Assembly (NCBI GenBank): GCA_022497155.1
Contig: MU385745.1
Span: forward strand, 372,001 to 436,000
DNA length: 64,000 nucleotides
From: Whalleya microplaca
Lineage: Eukaryota; Ascomycota; Sordariomycetes; Xylariales; Xylariaceae
Reading direction: 5' to 3'
Position numbers and translations under genes: made by a program
Part shown: one piece after another, positions 1 through 13,680 of the stretch
Position numbering within the stretch: the first letter of the stretch is position 1
How the letters are laid out: each line of letters starts with the position of its first letter
Notes under the pieces: model-generated
Database searches by the model: none
What the model was told of the DNA's origin: nothing
What the model saw: only the letters and a program-made list of their open reading frames with translations

Positions 1-3000
1 AAATATCGAGGACTAAAAACTTCTAGACGAAATTTTCGGCAAAATATACTAAAAATACAAGATAAAATAGCAGACTAAATTTACCCCTTTCGGGTATTTA
101 ATTTTCGTTATTTAGCGGACTATTAACGGCGTATAAAAAAGCCGTATAATAGTAAATTTAAAAATATTAAATAAAATAATTGTACCGGATATTTATCCGC
201 TACTTACCTAAAAGTCGATTATAAAAAAATTAAAAAAGTATACTTATTTTTCGGTATTCGATTATTTTAAGTTTTTTTATTAGTTGCCGGTATACCCGGA
301 CTATCGGAACTAAATAGTAATTATATCGTTACGAAAACTTAAAATATCTAACGTTATATTTATAAAATTTCAAAATAGCCTAACTTATATCTAGCGATTT
401 ATAAATTAAAAATTACGTAAATTCTTTTTATTTATAGCAGCTTATATTAATAATATTATTACTTTTAGCCGGAATGCCGAAAAGTACGTTAAATATATTA
501 TAGCAGTACTAAATAAATTTAAGAAAATCGGCATTACTTTAAACCCTAAAAAATCTTTCGTTACTTATTTATTTATTAAATTATTTAGTTTTAATATAAA
601 CGGCACCGGAGTTTTAATAACGGACGATAGGATTTAGGCGATTAGGGATATTATTATACCTACCGCATTTAATACCCTTAAGATATATATTAATATAACT
701 GGATTTTTGCGAAAATTTATACTGTAATACTAGCAAAAAATCGATCTCTTATAGCAGCGTAAAACTTAATTTTTAGTAAAAAAACGAGATATAAATTAAA
801 TACTTAAATTTATTAACGGACAAAAAATATATACGGTAAAAATAAAGTTTAAGCTAATAAATAAAAAATATAAATTTTTTATAATTTTATAAAACCAGTT
901 AAGTAATCTTTATTACTTAATTTATTAAAATTATAACGAGATTACGTTTATTAAAATCGACGTTTTTAAAAAACGCGGATATAATATAATAGTCTTTTAT
1001 TTAGCTATACTTTAAAATAACATTAATATATTTATCGATTCGATATTTTTTATTATATTTTTGTCTAAAACGTTAACTAGCGTTAAAATACGATATAAAG
1101 CTATAAAGCTCGAAATTTCCTATTTTATTTAAATATACCGCTAGCTAAAGATATATATTTAGTTTTATATATAAGGCGTTATTATACTAACGGATTATCG
1201 GGCTATTCGGGCTATTATAAATTAAACTAGTTTAAGGTTAACGGATTTAATAAAAATAAACAGTAAATTTATAACAGTATCGATATATTTATTATAGTTT
1301 TAGCTAAACGTGCGATATATTTTAAGAAAATTAAATTTAATACCGGATATATTATTTAAGCTTTTAACTAAACCTAAATAAAATAATACAAAAAACGATA
1401 TACGAAATATTTTAAAAAATATTCTTAACGATTTCAGTTATATCGTTACTATAAAAATAACGCTAAGTAACAATTTCCGACAAAAATTACGCGACAGGTA
1501 CGAAAGTAAGCAAAAATAACGTAAGCTAATCGCAACGTTAAAATCCGGCAAAAAAAAATAGTACAGTTATTATTACAAATTATCCGATAACAGTCTTTTA
1601 TATTATATCGCGAAATATAATTAAAAGCGGTTATATATATTAAATATTTATATAAGTAACATTTTTGATATTATATACGATAAAAAATATTATTTCGGTC
1701 CTAAAAAAATAACATAAAACTTTAAAAATATAACTATCCCGAACCTAATAAAAAAACTATAAAATTATATTTATAAGTATTTAAACTGTTTTAAATATAA
1801 ATAAAATATATCTAAGCCGATTAATTAGCTATAATTTATAAACAGCCTTTTTATTCCGTTTTATATATTAATATAAGACTTTATAATTAAATGACCGAAA
1901 GAACCCTCGCTCGGTACTATATAATATATATTAAGTTTTAACGAAATCGATACGCATTTAATTATAGTCTATAAATTTTTAAAAAAATATATATTAATCG
2001 CGAGCCATTTTATATATATAGCGAAAATATAAGCCGATATAGTATTACAAGTATTATTATTTTATAACTAAGGCATATTTTATAAAGTTATTTTTAATAA
2101 AAACCCTAAATTTATTAGCGAAATATAGTAAACTATTTTCGCCCGATTCGGAATAAAGCTCGCTATATCGACAGCTTACTATCTTTAAACAAATAGGCAG
2201 TTAAAAAAAAAACCAAAATATCGAAATAGCTATTAGGTATTATATAATAATAACGGGTATATAATAAACCACTATTTTACTAGCTTTATAATATAACCTA
2301 AATAATTTAAAGTTGTCAATTTTAAATAAATCTCCTAACGAAATAGTTTATAATTTTAAATTTAATTTAGTCTTATTTATATTAAAAGTTCTTAAAAAAG
2401 CTATCGATTACGAAACTTTTCGTAATTTATATTAAAAGGAAGCGAAAGCCGCTATTAATTTTACAGCTAACGATACGAAAATATATTACAATTTTAGATA
2501 TAATTTACTTTCGTTTAATATTAATAAAAAAGTTTATTTAAAACTATATAAAGAATATTATTTGCTAAACGATCTGCTAAAGAAATAGAGCTAATAATAT
2601 ACCGGACCTTTTATAATTATTAAATATATAGGAGACCTAATGTATAAATTAAATTTTCTTAAATACTAGAAAGTTTACCGAGTAATTTTAATAGTACAGC
2701 TATTTTTAATTCCGAAAGGTAATAATTTATAATATCGCAAAAAGCTTAAACTAAGGTAAGTTTTTATTAATAGTAATAACGAGAAGTAGAAATCTTTCGA
2801 AATCGATCGTTTATTTAAATATAAAGTATTAAAAATCGGAGGCTGTCCCGTTTTAAAATATTTAATGCGTTAGAAAAAATATAAGGTAATATATAATAAA
2901 TAGTACCTATAGGAATTACTTATATAAAACGCTTTTAAACTAATAGCTAAATTTGACGTTAAAAATAAGCTATTTTTAGACGAGCTTAAGCTTAAAACGA

Positions 3001-3075
3001 CGTCCGAAATAATAATTCCCGAAATAGTAGTTTTTTTCGTTCCGACTGATTTAAATTCCGGTTAGGACTAACAAA
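1..3075 (+). mobile_element. Ty3/Gypsy chromovirus pol remnant, RIP-inactivated, 5' part outside window
   Basis: Frame-by-frame reading recovers the order RT, RNase H, integrase, chromodomain. RT: near 430-470 AYINNIITFS (the catalytic YxDD box with Asp changed to Asn), followed by LNPKKS and, near 650-720, AIRDIIIPTAFNTLKIY and ITGFLRKFI. RNase H and connection: near 1180-1290 ILTDYRAIRAIIN and ITVSIYL. Integrase end: near 2130-2190 TIFARFGIKLAISTAYY, near 2330 SPNEIVYNF, then YTGPFIIIKYIG. Chromodomain: near 2820-2950 VLKIGGCPVLKYLMR. These match the usual order and spacing of fungal chromoviruses. Many stops make it non-functional. Boundaries are approximate, and gag and the 5' LTR lie outside the window. 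Confidence 0.85.
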
Positions 3076-4934
3076 TTGTCTGTATTATTCCGAAAACAAA
3101 TATCGAGATATAGCTGCCGCGCCGAAATTCTTAAAGAAACTACGCTATTATTACTATTTGTCTCCCGGATTATATATACGTATAGATATTAAAAAAGCAA
3201 ATACAAATCTCTCTTTTTTATAATATCGCATTTCGTTACGTACTTATTTCGTTAGTAGCTAAAATCCCGAATATTATACTATTTTAAATATATACTTTTT
3301 TATAAAACTTATTATAGCGGCGTCGAAAAAATATTTAGCCTATAATTATAGCGATAGTAAATAAAATAAATAAAAATAAAATACTATTTATCGGAAAGCC
3401 GTTATAACGAAATTAAAAGAAGTAAATTTCGCGCTTATAATTATCTTAATAAAAAACCTGCGGAAATATACCGCTAAAAACATATTTATAGCTTTATTTA
3501 AAAATATTAAAATTTTTTGGGAGTAAGCTTTAATAAATATACCTATAATATCTTAAGTAAATATTAATAAAACGCTAGTATATATAAAGCTATTTCGTTC
3601 CGGTAAAGCGGTAGCTAAAATTACTTTATATAAAAAGGTTAAAAAAAAACTAAAGGCTTTATAATAAAAGCAGGCAATAAATTTAGCAATAAAATTGTTA
3701 TAACTAAATAGAAAGTAGCTAAAAACTTTTAAATTATATAGTAACGTTTATAATAGCGTAGGTTTCGTTTCTAAAAAAATCGTAATTCTTTTAGAAAAAA
3801 CCGGATTAATATAGCTATTAAATAAATTATTAATAGAACGAAATACTAATAATTAACGAGATATAAATCTAATAAATTTAAATCCCGAATTACGATAAAA
3901 CGAGATATTAATAAATTTAAATTCCCGTTAGCTTATTAAAAAAGAAGTTATTATTAATGTTATTATAATAAATCTTATTGCGGATAACGAAATAAATTTT
4001 ATTAAAAATGTTACAATCGATTTTATTAGAGATAACGAAACTTTTGCCGGACTTTAGAACTTAAAATTATCCGGGCTCGGAAAAAACGACAAAAATACCG
4101 GCAAAATAGTACGGTTCGCGTTAGCCGATATCTCGACGTCCGGTATATTAAATAAAGCTAAAAAAAAAATATAGGCCGCTTTAAATTATTTAGCAGTTTT
4201 ATATTCCGATAAAAATCGTAGATTCTAGGTAAATAACGACGATATATACGAAAGCGTTAGTTCCGTAAACGTAAAACTACGTATAATATTATTCGAGAAT
4301 TGGGAGAAAATTTAAAAAACTCGACGAGAAATTTAAAGGCTATAAAATTAAATATCCCTTTTAAAAAAAAATATAATTAATTAGTTACTTTTTATTAAAA
4401 GTCGACAAAAGATATCGTTAATATATAAGTAAAAGTAAATAACGTAATAACGAATAAAACCTTATAAATATTTACTAAAAAAATAAATAATATTAAACGA
4501 AAAGTCGATACTAAATTAGTAGATTTTTAAATAAAATTAAATAATAAATTAAATATTGCGAAAAATAAGTTCGATAAAAAAATCCGTTTTGCCTAAAGTA
4601 ATTTTAATAATATAGTTAGTTTAATATAAGCCGGTATTTGCGATAATATTTATAACGTTTTATAAAACCTTAAAAAGTTTTTCGATAATATTAAGCAGTA
4701 AATAATTTCGTTTATAAAAGTAATTATACGTTTCGAAATAAATAAACTATTTATTTTATATATATTAGCGCTAATAATCCTTAAACGCGGGCATAATAAT
4801 TGATTTTTTATATTTGTCTATTTTTTCGGTTCGGTTTTGTTTTTTCGGATTTTGGTTTTTTTTTTATTTTTTTTTTAGCGTTCGGCGTTAGGTAATAAAC
4901 AAATAATTAATAAATGCGAATTAGTAAAATTTAA

Positions 4935-5190
4935 ATCGTTAATATATATATTATTGCGACAAATATTTTACTTTAAGTTATAAATATATATATTGTTTTT
5001 AATAATATTTTATCCTACTTTATTTTATTTTAACTTTTATCGTTAATATATATATTGCTACGACGTTTATTTTATCCGACCCTATTTTTTGTCGTTAATA
5101 TATATACTGTTATAATATTTATACCTTATCGATATATGTATTATCGTTAAGCCGAGAATACCTTTAATATATATATTATTATTAGCGAAA
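4935..5190. repeat. degenerate minisatellite, about 52-bp period
   Basis: A motif of the form CGTTAATATATATATTG recurs near 4937, 4977, 5041, 5093 and 5144, with a last half-copy near 5162. The clearest neighbouring copies (5041, 5093, 5144) are 51-52 bases apart; the first two are shifted by indels. Each copy is followed by a T-rich stretch. Copies differ mainly by transitions, as expected after RIP. It may be repeat-rich coding or untranslated sequence of one of the surrounding dead retroelements. Confidence 0.5.
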
Positions 5191-5377
5191 CTTTTTTTGT
5201 TAAAAGAACTTTTAGCTCGCTCGAAAAAAATAAAGGATAATAGCGTTTTAAAAAGTTTTAATTTCGAGATAAATATATATATTACTTTTACTGCAAACGA
5301 AAATTCTGGCGATAAAACGATGGTAATTAATGACAGAATTAACTTATTACTTTTGCTATAGTTAATAAATAACGAGG

Positions 5378-5621
5378 ACGTTATTTTTTCTTAGGGGCGG
5401 GATGCTTGTTAGGCTTGTAGCCATGTATACTTACATACCCTGTAGCGTAGCCACAGGTGTGTAGCTAAAGAGGTAGCATAGCCACCTCTCTTTATATATA
5501 TAGCTATAGCTTTACTTATATATAGATAGCTTAAATCATCAATTATATAAATACAGACCTTACACCGGTTTTATTAAGTTTCCGAGCTTATTAAGTAATA
5601 AAAACGTTACTTTTTCTTAGG
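5378..5621 (+). repeat. LTR-like island that escaped RIP, between 18-bp direct repeats
   Basis: From about 5396 to 5603 the sequence keeps many CpA dinucleotides (for example GCCACAGG, AGCATAGCCACCTC), unlike everything around it. It opens with a purine-rich tract (GGGGCGGGA) followed by TGTTAGGCTTG at 5412, which resembles a polypurine tract next to an LTR starting TGTTAG. An 18-bp sequence ACGTTAYTTTTTCTTAGG occurs at both ends (5378-5395 and 5604-5621, one mismatch). A solo LTR, too short to be recognised by RIP, or an insertion younger than the RIP episode would both explain it. The exact termini are not resolved. Confidence 0.5.
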
Positions 5622-6899
5622 CTCCGACTATTTTTAAAAAAAGCTCCGGCATTAATAATTTTATAATAACTTTTATATTATTTCCGATAATTTTTTCCGG
5701 TATTTATAGCGTTACGACTCCGAGCTTTACCGATATTTTTACCCGTAAAAAAAAAAGCATCCCGCGCTTTAGCGTTATTTCTATTTTTCGCGCCGATTTT
5801 TATATTCGTTATATTTATATTTTAAAATTTAATAAAGTCGCGTTTTATAAATGCCTGGAAATATTTCGGGGTTTTTATTATTATAAATACGGCTCGGGTT
5901 ATTTTTGCCGCCTAAAATAAAATTTTTTAAATTTTTTTTAAAAAGTTTAATAAGCTAATATAGATTTTAATAACTTCCCCTAGCTTTTTTATACCGCTTA
6001 TTGTTATGTTTATTTATATAATATTATTAATTTTACCGTAAGTTTTTTTAACGATTTTAAAACTAATAATATATTAATTTTTATAGCGCTACCGGGCTTT
6101 TAATAAAAATTTTAACGAACTTATTATATATATTTATAATAACGGTTTTATTTTTGCTAACGTTAATAAAAAGTTTTTTATTATTAGCCCGGAAGTTTTC
6201 TCGATTTTTATTTTTTAACTTATTATAAGCTTTTATATTTTTATAATTTTTAGTTTATCGGTTTTTTCGGTAGTTTACTTTTTTATTATTTTTATAGTTT
6301 TTAATTTGTCGGTTTTTTTATAAGTTTATTTTGCGAGCGTAATTTTTATTTTAGCTATTACTAGTTTATCCGGTTTTGTTTTTTCGGCTTTTTGGTTAAA
6401 AAGAAATTGTTTAATTCGCGTTACGGAGTTTTTAAAGGAGCTTGTAGATTTTTTAGGCCTAAATTAAGTTATTTTTCCGGGTTTTATTATATATTAAGCT
6501 TTATTTAGTTAGTAAGGATTTTTTGTTTTTATATTTTTTATCGGTAGGGCTTATAAGCTTAGTTATTAAAAAATAAATTTGCGTTCGGTATTTTGTTAGT
6601 TTTAAATTAAAATATAAGCTTATTATTTATTATTAAAGTAGTTTTTTATTGCTTTATTTTTTTATAAAAGTTTATAAGGTTATTAAATATATAAATTTAA
6701 GTTAAGCTTGCTTTTTTTATTCCTTAACGATCTATAATTATAGCTTTATTATTTTAAAAGTTTAATAAAGTTTTAAAATATTCGAATATTTATTTAAAGA
6801 GCCTTTTAGTAAGTCTATTTATTAGTATTTAATTTATAGCTAAATAGGTTATTTTAAAATTCCCTTTAATATGTTTTTAACGAAGCTATATATTTTAAA

Positions 6900-9800
6900 T
6901 ATCGATATAACGGAGCCTGGTATTAATTTTAAGTCTTTTTTTAATAACGAGCTTAATTGTTTATTAATTGTTATAAAAAATCTTTTACGGCTTTTTAAAA
7001 TTTAAGGTAATATTTTAGAATAATTATTTTAAAATTATATTTTTTTTAGCTATATATTTAAAAGCTATAATTTTAGCTTTAATTATTAAGGTAAATATAG
7101 TATTTTATTTAATGGCCTTTTATATAATAATATTTCTAAAAAGGGATATAATATATTTATAGGAAGATTTTCGAGATTCCGTATTATCTGTAAAAAAAGC
7201 GTTATTTATAATAATTAAAGCTTATTTTTTAAAGCTTTTATTTTTATATTTAATATTTAAAAAGCGCGTAATATATAAATAACGGATTACTTAATTTGCT
7301 ACTATTATATATTTCGAGCTTAAGTTAATAAGGAAATAAAAAAGTTATATTATTATATAAGCTATATTAAAATATATTATAATCGCGATATATAAAATCG
7401 ATTTTATATGTTTTTAGTATTTTTTAATTTGTTTTTTCGAAACTTACCTTTTATATTTAAAAAGTTCGGCGTATAATAAAGGGATTACTAGAAACTAATT
7501 ATTGTTAGTTAGGTTAAAACGTAAGGTAATCTTATCGATATAAAAATTATAAAATAGAGTAATCGACTTTCGTTATCGATTTTTTAATACCTTAATTTTT
7601 AAGTACTAAAAGATTTTTTTTTGTTTTTTAATTTTATATATTTCTTTTATAGCTATAATTAATTTAATAGCTTTTATTTAATACCGACGTTTAAATAGTA
7701 ATAAAAAATCGTCTATATAAAAAATTACGAAAATTTTTCTCTTTTTTATATAAAAGAGGTAAGGCTTTTTAAAAGAAACAATAAGGCTTAATATCTTAAG
7801 AGTAGTAGCAAATTTGTTATATTATAATAAGGGTAATTTTTTTAAGCTATATAAAGCTTATAAAATCTTAACGTATTTTTTATTAATTTTAAAGCTGTTA
7901 AAAAGTTTATATATTATAGGCTTTAATTTATTACGTAAAATATTTAAAAACGCGTTTTTAACGTTATATTAAAAAACCTTAAGATCGAATTTTATAACGA
8001 GCGTTATTATTAGTTTAAAGGATTTTATAGCGAGCGTAATAATATATATATTTTAAATTATTCTTTTTTTTAAAAAATTCCCGCGTATTATTATTTTAGC
8101 TTTATAAAGCTTTAGATATTTATTTTTATTAAATTTATAAATAAATATTTATTTTAAAGGTAATAAGCGGTATTTAGTACGCTTTCGATTAATAACCCTT
8201 TAAGTTTTTAAGCGTAAAAATTTTTTGATTTTTTTTGGCGTTTTTTTTAAAACGATTTCTTAAAAAGTAAGTATTAAAATCTCTTTAAATTTTTAGGAAA
8301 GCTTTAAAAAGATTATTTCGGTATACGCGTAGCTTATTTGGTATAATTTTTAAGCGATCCGCCTTATTTTAATATATTATTATTGTAATTATTATATATA
8401 GTATTTTATATTACCGATTTCCTTTTTAAATAGCTTATAATTAATTAAATATATAGGTATTTAGGAAGTTTAACTAGCTTAATTTATTAAGTAAAACGAT
8501 TTTGTTATTTTTATAAAATAATATAATAAAAGCTATAAATTTTTACTTTTTATTTTTAATATTTTAATTAGGATTTTTGGGGTTTTTATTTTTTGTCCGC
8601 TTATTTTTTTTATAGCAAATAAGTAGATCTTTCGATTTTGTTTTTTTAGTATTAAGTAATTACCGGCTTATTATTAAGTTTTATACCGGCGATTTATATC
8701 GTTTTTTAGCTATTCGCTTAGTTTTTAACAATTATATAAGTTTTTAATACCGAGTTTCTCGGTAAAATATACTTTTTTTAAAAACTAAAAATTTTTATTA
8801 CTTACTAATAATTAAATAATAATTGTCGATTTAGTATTATTATAATCTTTTATGCTTATTTCGGCATTTATTTTTTAGCTAAAGTTTAGTTATAAGTCTT
8901 ATTTAAAGCTAGGCTTTAAAGTTTTACGGGAAGTTAAAAATTTATATAATTAATTTTTAGTAAAATCGTTTTCTAGTAGCTTAATAATAATTAAATTACT
9001 AACGATTTTTTTAGGCGCGTTTACTCCCGACTTTTAACCTTATATTTTTTTTAGAATCTTAGGTTTTATAGTAAGCTTATTTCTTATTTAATTAATTTAA
9101 TTAGATCCCGATTTTATTCCCGGGAGCTTAAAGCTTTTCTATATATTTAATATTTTTATAATTTATAATAGCTATTTAATATTTTCCGTTTTTATTAATT
9201 TATTAGCGAGAGCTTAAGGTATTAAAAGCTTTTATTTTTTTTATTTTAGTAAGTAATATAGATTTTTATTAAACCGAATATTTTTTATAGTAAATATTTA
9301 ATTTAAGCTCGGGATTTAAATATAGTATATATTAAAAGCTTTATAGCTAACTAAATATCCGATATATTTTTTAAGTTCGATTTTAAATAATTTTTTATTT
9401 TTTCCGGCCGTACGCTCCGTTTTAAGCGGGTAAGTTTAATAGCTATAAACGTATATATTATTTTAATTAGGCTGTAAATCGTGTATTAGCGCTCGTATTA
9501 TTATTAGGTTATATTATTTAAAATATTATTTAAATTATAAATTAAATATTTCGTAAAGGGTACGTAAAGTTTTATTTTAAAATAATAAGATATTATATAA
9601 ATAAGCTACGGCTTATATATTTTTTAACTAAAGCTTTTAAAAAAGCCTAGCTTTTATTTTTATTTTAATTAATTTGTCGATAATTTTTTAACTAGCTCGT
9701 TCGCTATTTTTTATAGGCTTTTTAATATATAATAAGGGAAGTTTAAGATTTATTTCTTTTTTTTAGGCTTAAAACTAATAAGCAGTATATTTCTTAAGTT

Positions 9801-12332
9801 TAATTATAGCTTTTTCGTTATTGTTATAGATTTTATAAATCGGTATTTTATATTATTTACAGATTTTAATTTCGAATTACTATAAAGTCCCGAAAATATA
9901 TAGCTAAGCTTTATTTTTTAGCAGGATAGTAAAAATTATTCCGCTATATTTATTTTTTATTATAAATGTTTATTCCGATTTTTTGTGCCTTTTTTTAAAG
10001 TCGAAAAGATTTTATAAGATTTTTTAAAAGGGACGGGGTAAAAAATGCTTTAATTGGCGTTATAATATTATTTAACAAATATAAGTTATAATGTAATAAA
10101 AATACTTTATTTATTTTGTACCGTTAATTTTTATATTCCGTATATTTATTATTAAAGCTTTTAGCGTTATTAGTTTTAAATAATTTAACCGAATATATTA
10201 TAAAGCTTTAGAATTTTCTTTCGGGCGCGCGAGATTTCTAAAAGGTTTTTACGGCTTATTTCTCTTTATTATAAAAAAAGCTAATATTTTTGTTACGTTT
10301 TATTTAATTTTTTTAAGTAGGGTAATATTAATTATTATAAGCTCGTTATAATATAAGAAAAGCTTGTTATATTTAATAAAAATTAAGTTATATTTTCGAA
10401 AAAGCTTTTTAAATATAACGTTATAATTTATAATATTATATTATAATAAGTAATCGAGTTTATAATATTAGATTTTTATATTTTTTAAACAAGTTTTCGA
10501 AATAATGTTTATATAGAATTTTTTAATAAGTATTATATTAATAAGTTTAAGATTTTAAGACTTTTTTCCTTCTTTAATTTAAAAGATTTTAAGAAAGATT
10601 TTTTTATTTTATTTAGTAATAGGGAAGCTTAAAATGTCTATTTTTATTACTTTATTATTTTAAATAGGTCTAAAGTTTTTTAAGATTATTAATACCGCGT
10701 TATTAACTAAATAAAAAGTTTTATAATTATTGATAATAGTGTATTCCGAGAGTGGATATTTTTCGAATTTTATTATAATATAAAAACCCGGTAATTTTTT
10801 AAGCTTGAGATTTTTAATAAGGTCGATTACTATTCTTATAAAGCAGTTAGGAATTATTAAATCTTAGGATTTTTTTTAAGCTTTTAACTTTTTCGATTAT
10901 TTTTATTTTATAAGTTTTATTTTATTTGCTATTTTTAAAAGTAGATTCTGTTTGTTAGGTTTTTTTATTTAGAAAATTTAAAGCGTTCTTTAATTTCGGT
11001 TATATAAAACTTTTTTAAGATATTAATAATTTTATCGCTTTTTTTAGTAATAGCGTATTATAAGATTATATATAATTTAAATATTTAATAGTATAAACGC
11101 TTTTTAGCTAGTAAATAAAGATATAGTTATTTGTTCCAAGTTCCGGAGTTATTATTAAGCTTATTTAAAAATTTACTATCGGTAGATTTTTATTTAAGGT
11201 TTAAATTATTAGACTGTTTTTCGAGCGTAATAAAAAGGCTTAGAGCTTTATTTTAAGCTTTTAGCTAATTTTTATATAATAAAGCTCCGAACTAATCTCC
11301 GTATTAAATTAGTATAATTAGTTAATTCTTTAAATAATTGTTTCTAATTATATTGCCGAGCTTTTTTATTGCTTAATTAGGGGCTAAATAAGCTTCTATT
11401 ATATTAAGGAAATCTTTAACCGCTAGTATTCCGTTAATTTTAGGAAGCTTATAAGTTTAAGCGTTTACGAAAGCTCGATATTATTTTATATATTATTTAT
11501 TAGGCTTAACCGAGCTTTTTTTAGCCTTAATTAATATTTGTCGATAGGTTTTTAATATTATAATTCGAATGTTCGCTATCGAAAGTGCTAAAAAGCTTTT
11601 TAAGGTTTTAATAATATTTTAAACCGTAATTATTTTTTTTAAAAGCTTATAGTTATTACTAAAACTTTTAAATTAAGATTGACTGTTTTAAGTACCTAAT
11701 TTTAGATTACGTTATAACGCCTGTAATTATTATTTTAGTTAATAGCGGTAACGTTATAAATTTTTGCCTAGTTTTTAAAGTTTTTTATTACTTTTTTATC
11801 GGTAGGCTCGGAAGGCTTTTTTAGGGTTTATAGACGGCTTAATTCTGGTAAAGCTTGCTATTTTTATAGGCTTTTGTTATAAGGTTAAAAGATTTTTGTA
11901 ATTTCTATAGCCTTAATTTCTTTAAGCGTGGGTGCTGTTAGGGGGAAAGCGTGGGATTTGTTATAATTAAGAGCGTTTGGGTTAATTAAATGCTATATTT
12001 TATAGATCTTATAATTAGCTTTTAGTTAAATATATTACTTAAGCTAGCTATAACTGTCTTTAAGGAGCGTAATAACAGGAATTAAATCGGTTATTAAAAA
12101 TATAATGTTAAGCTTATTTATAGTTCAAAAAGCTATTATAGAAAGAAAAAAAGTATAAAAAATAAAATAGTTTAATTTTAATAAGTAATTATTAAAAAGT
12201 ACAGGCTTTAAGCGTTAACCGGGCTTATAATTATTATAGTTATAGTATATATAAAAATTATTTAGGTACTGCTATAATTACTTTAGTAAAATTATATAAA
12301 GATTTAAAATCCGAAAGATTTTCTAGTTATAG
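6900..12332 (-). mobile_element. Ty1/Copia retrotransposon remnant, RIP-inactivated
   Basis: On the minus strand near 7703-7725 the RT box FVIFYIDDFLLL is intact, followed (7440-7680) by a run equivalent to the Copia stretch before YIEKI (here FYIDKITLRFNLTNNN). Near 7000-7200 the Copia RNase H signature can be read as FFTDNTESRKSSYKYI and IIKAKIIAF. Upstream on the minus strand (about 9.5-10.2 kb) a weaker integrase-like stretch (YSGIIFTILLKNKA) is visible. The coding order therefore runs right to left. Stops occur throughout, so the element is dead. Outer limits are inferred from composition, and no LTR pair was recognised with confidence. Confidence 0.8.
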
Positions 12333-12402
12333 AAGATCTTTTTTAAGCTTATAAATCTCGGAATAATATTACTCCGAGATCTATAGGCTTAAAAAAGATC
12401 TT
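12333..12402. repeat. 70-bp inverted repeat at the RIP-block border
   Basis: Two 33-bp arms (12333-12365 and 12370-12402) are complementary except at four positions, all transitions, around a 4-base loop ATAT. Each arm begins or ends with AAGATCTTTTTTAAGC or its mutated complement. The hairpin ends within a few bases of the point where AT-rich sequence gives way to normal DNA, so it may be the terminal structure of the Copia-side element or of a small foldback element. The function is unknown. Confidence 0.7.
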
Positions 12403-12405
12403 TAA

Positions 12406-13680
12406 TACCCATATTATTGTGACACATCTGCCGAAAGGTGGATTGGGTGGTTAAAAAATTTGAGTTTTTTTACACTTTGTGAGAAACGAAGAAATTTAGA
12501 GACTAGATCGAAGAGGTGTGTTTATCTGCCTCTTTTTAATTAGTCTTTCATTTGATCAGAACGTTTGGGCTAGGACGAAAGAATATTCCTGTCACATCGG
12601 TTGAAGACCTTATTGTTTCCTCCAATTGATCGACACGACCCCGGGTAGGTATGTGGAAGAGGACGCAGAGTGGGAGCGTCACCGGGAGAACACAAACAGG
12701 CTTTGCCTTGACGAAAACAAGAGGCTGAACGAGATGAAGAGGATAATGTAAATCAGGCATAAATTCAAAGATACGCAAATGGGCTTATTAATTTGACCCG
12801 TCACTTCTTAACTACTTAACTAGAGACTCTAACAATGATCTTCCAGTAATCGAATGTATATAACCCGCATCCACAAATGGGGCACCTATAAGAATTATAA
12901 GGACGAATACGGGGACCTTCCTGTGACACAAATCTCACAAGCATTGCCTAGAGGACAGAATTTTTCCAATGTTACTTTCAGTGGCACGCCCATCAAACAC
13001 AACCGCATCCTGATGCATTGGAAGGCAAAAAAATATGAAGAGAGAGAGAGAGAGAGAGCCACGGATTTCACGTTCTTGAGTTAGAGGGATAGTGGCATAG
13101 AAGTTAACTGGTCACAAGATATCAAAGATTCCAGCCCCGCACGTCACAGCAGTCTGGCCTGTCTTCTTGTCCGAGCTCACTAGGAGACTCAGTTGCAAGC
13201 TTCGACCGGTCAGATTGTAGGTTCCGTGCCACAATGACAACTTGCTCTATGACTTAGATTCAGCCTGATGAACTTATCCTTCATGCTGAGCTCTACAGTT
13301 AAGTTTTGAAGTCCTTTATTGGACTTCTTTGAGCCCAATTACAAGCGTCTCACCCGCTCATTTTGATATATGTCGTCACCTTCCTTCTGGTGATTAAGTT
13401 GCAAGGACGGCAGAAGCAGCACTCCTCTTACAGTGACATTCCGAGGAGCGTCTCGGCATCCATCATTATGAGACGGTTCAAAGCCATTCCGCACTGGTAT
13501 GATACCAGTGACGTAATGAAGACCTCGAAGATGCAGAAAGTTTTGCAAGGGCCTTGATTACGTAACGTATCTAGAGCTTTAACAGCTGAGCGAATCCGGA
13601 TTCCCCAATCTATGAGGATGTTTCTTGATTTGACTTGATGAGAACGATGTCAATGACGATGACGCTAGTTGTCTGTCGGA
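12406..13680. other. intergenic, no supported gene
   Basis: Composition returns to normal here. Only short unrelated reading frames exist and none looks like a fungal protein. A (GA)n microsatellite lies at about 13038-13060. Nothing else recognised. Confidence 0.6.

Larger units (their letters stand above)
1..12405. other. AT-rich RIP-mutated heterochromatin-like block
   Basis: Very AT-rich sequence in which CpA is almost absent while TpA is abundant and CpG persists, the footprint of repeat-induced point mutation in Pezizomycotina. No reading frame survives; conceptual translations of transposon domains are riddled with TAA and TAG. The right border is abrupt: within about 20 bases of 12405 the composition returns to normal mixed sequence. 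The block contains a + strand Gypsy remnant and a - strand Copia remnant, listed separately. The stretches at about 3076-4790 and 5622-6900 are equally mutated, and I could not assign them to a family. Confidence 0.9.
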
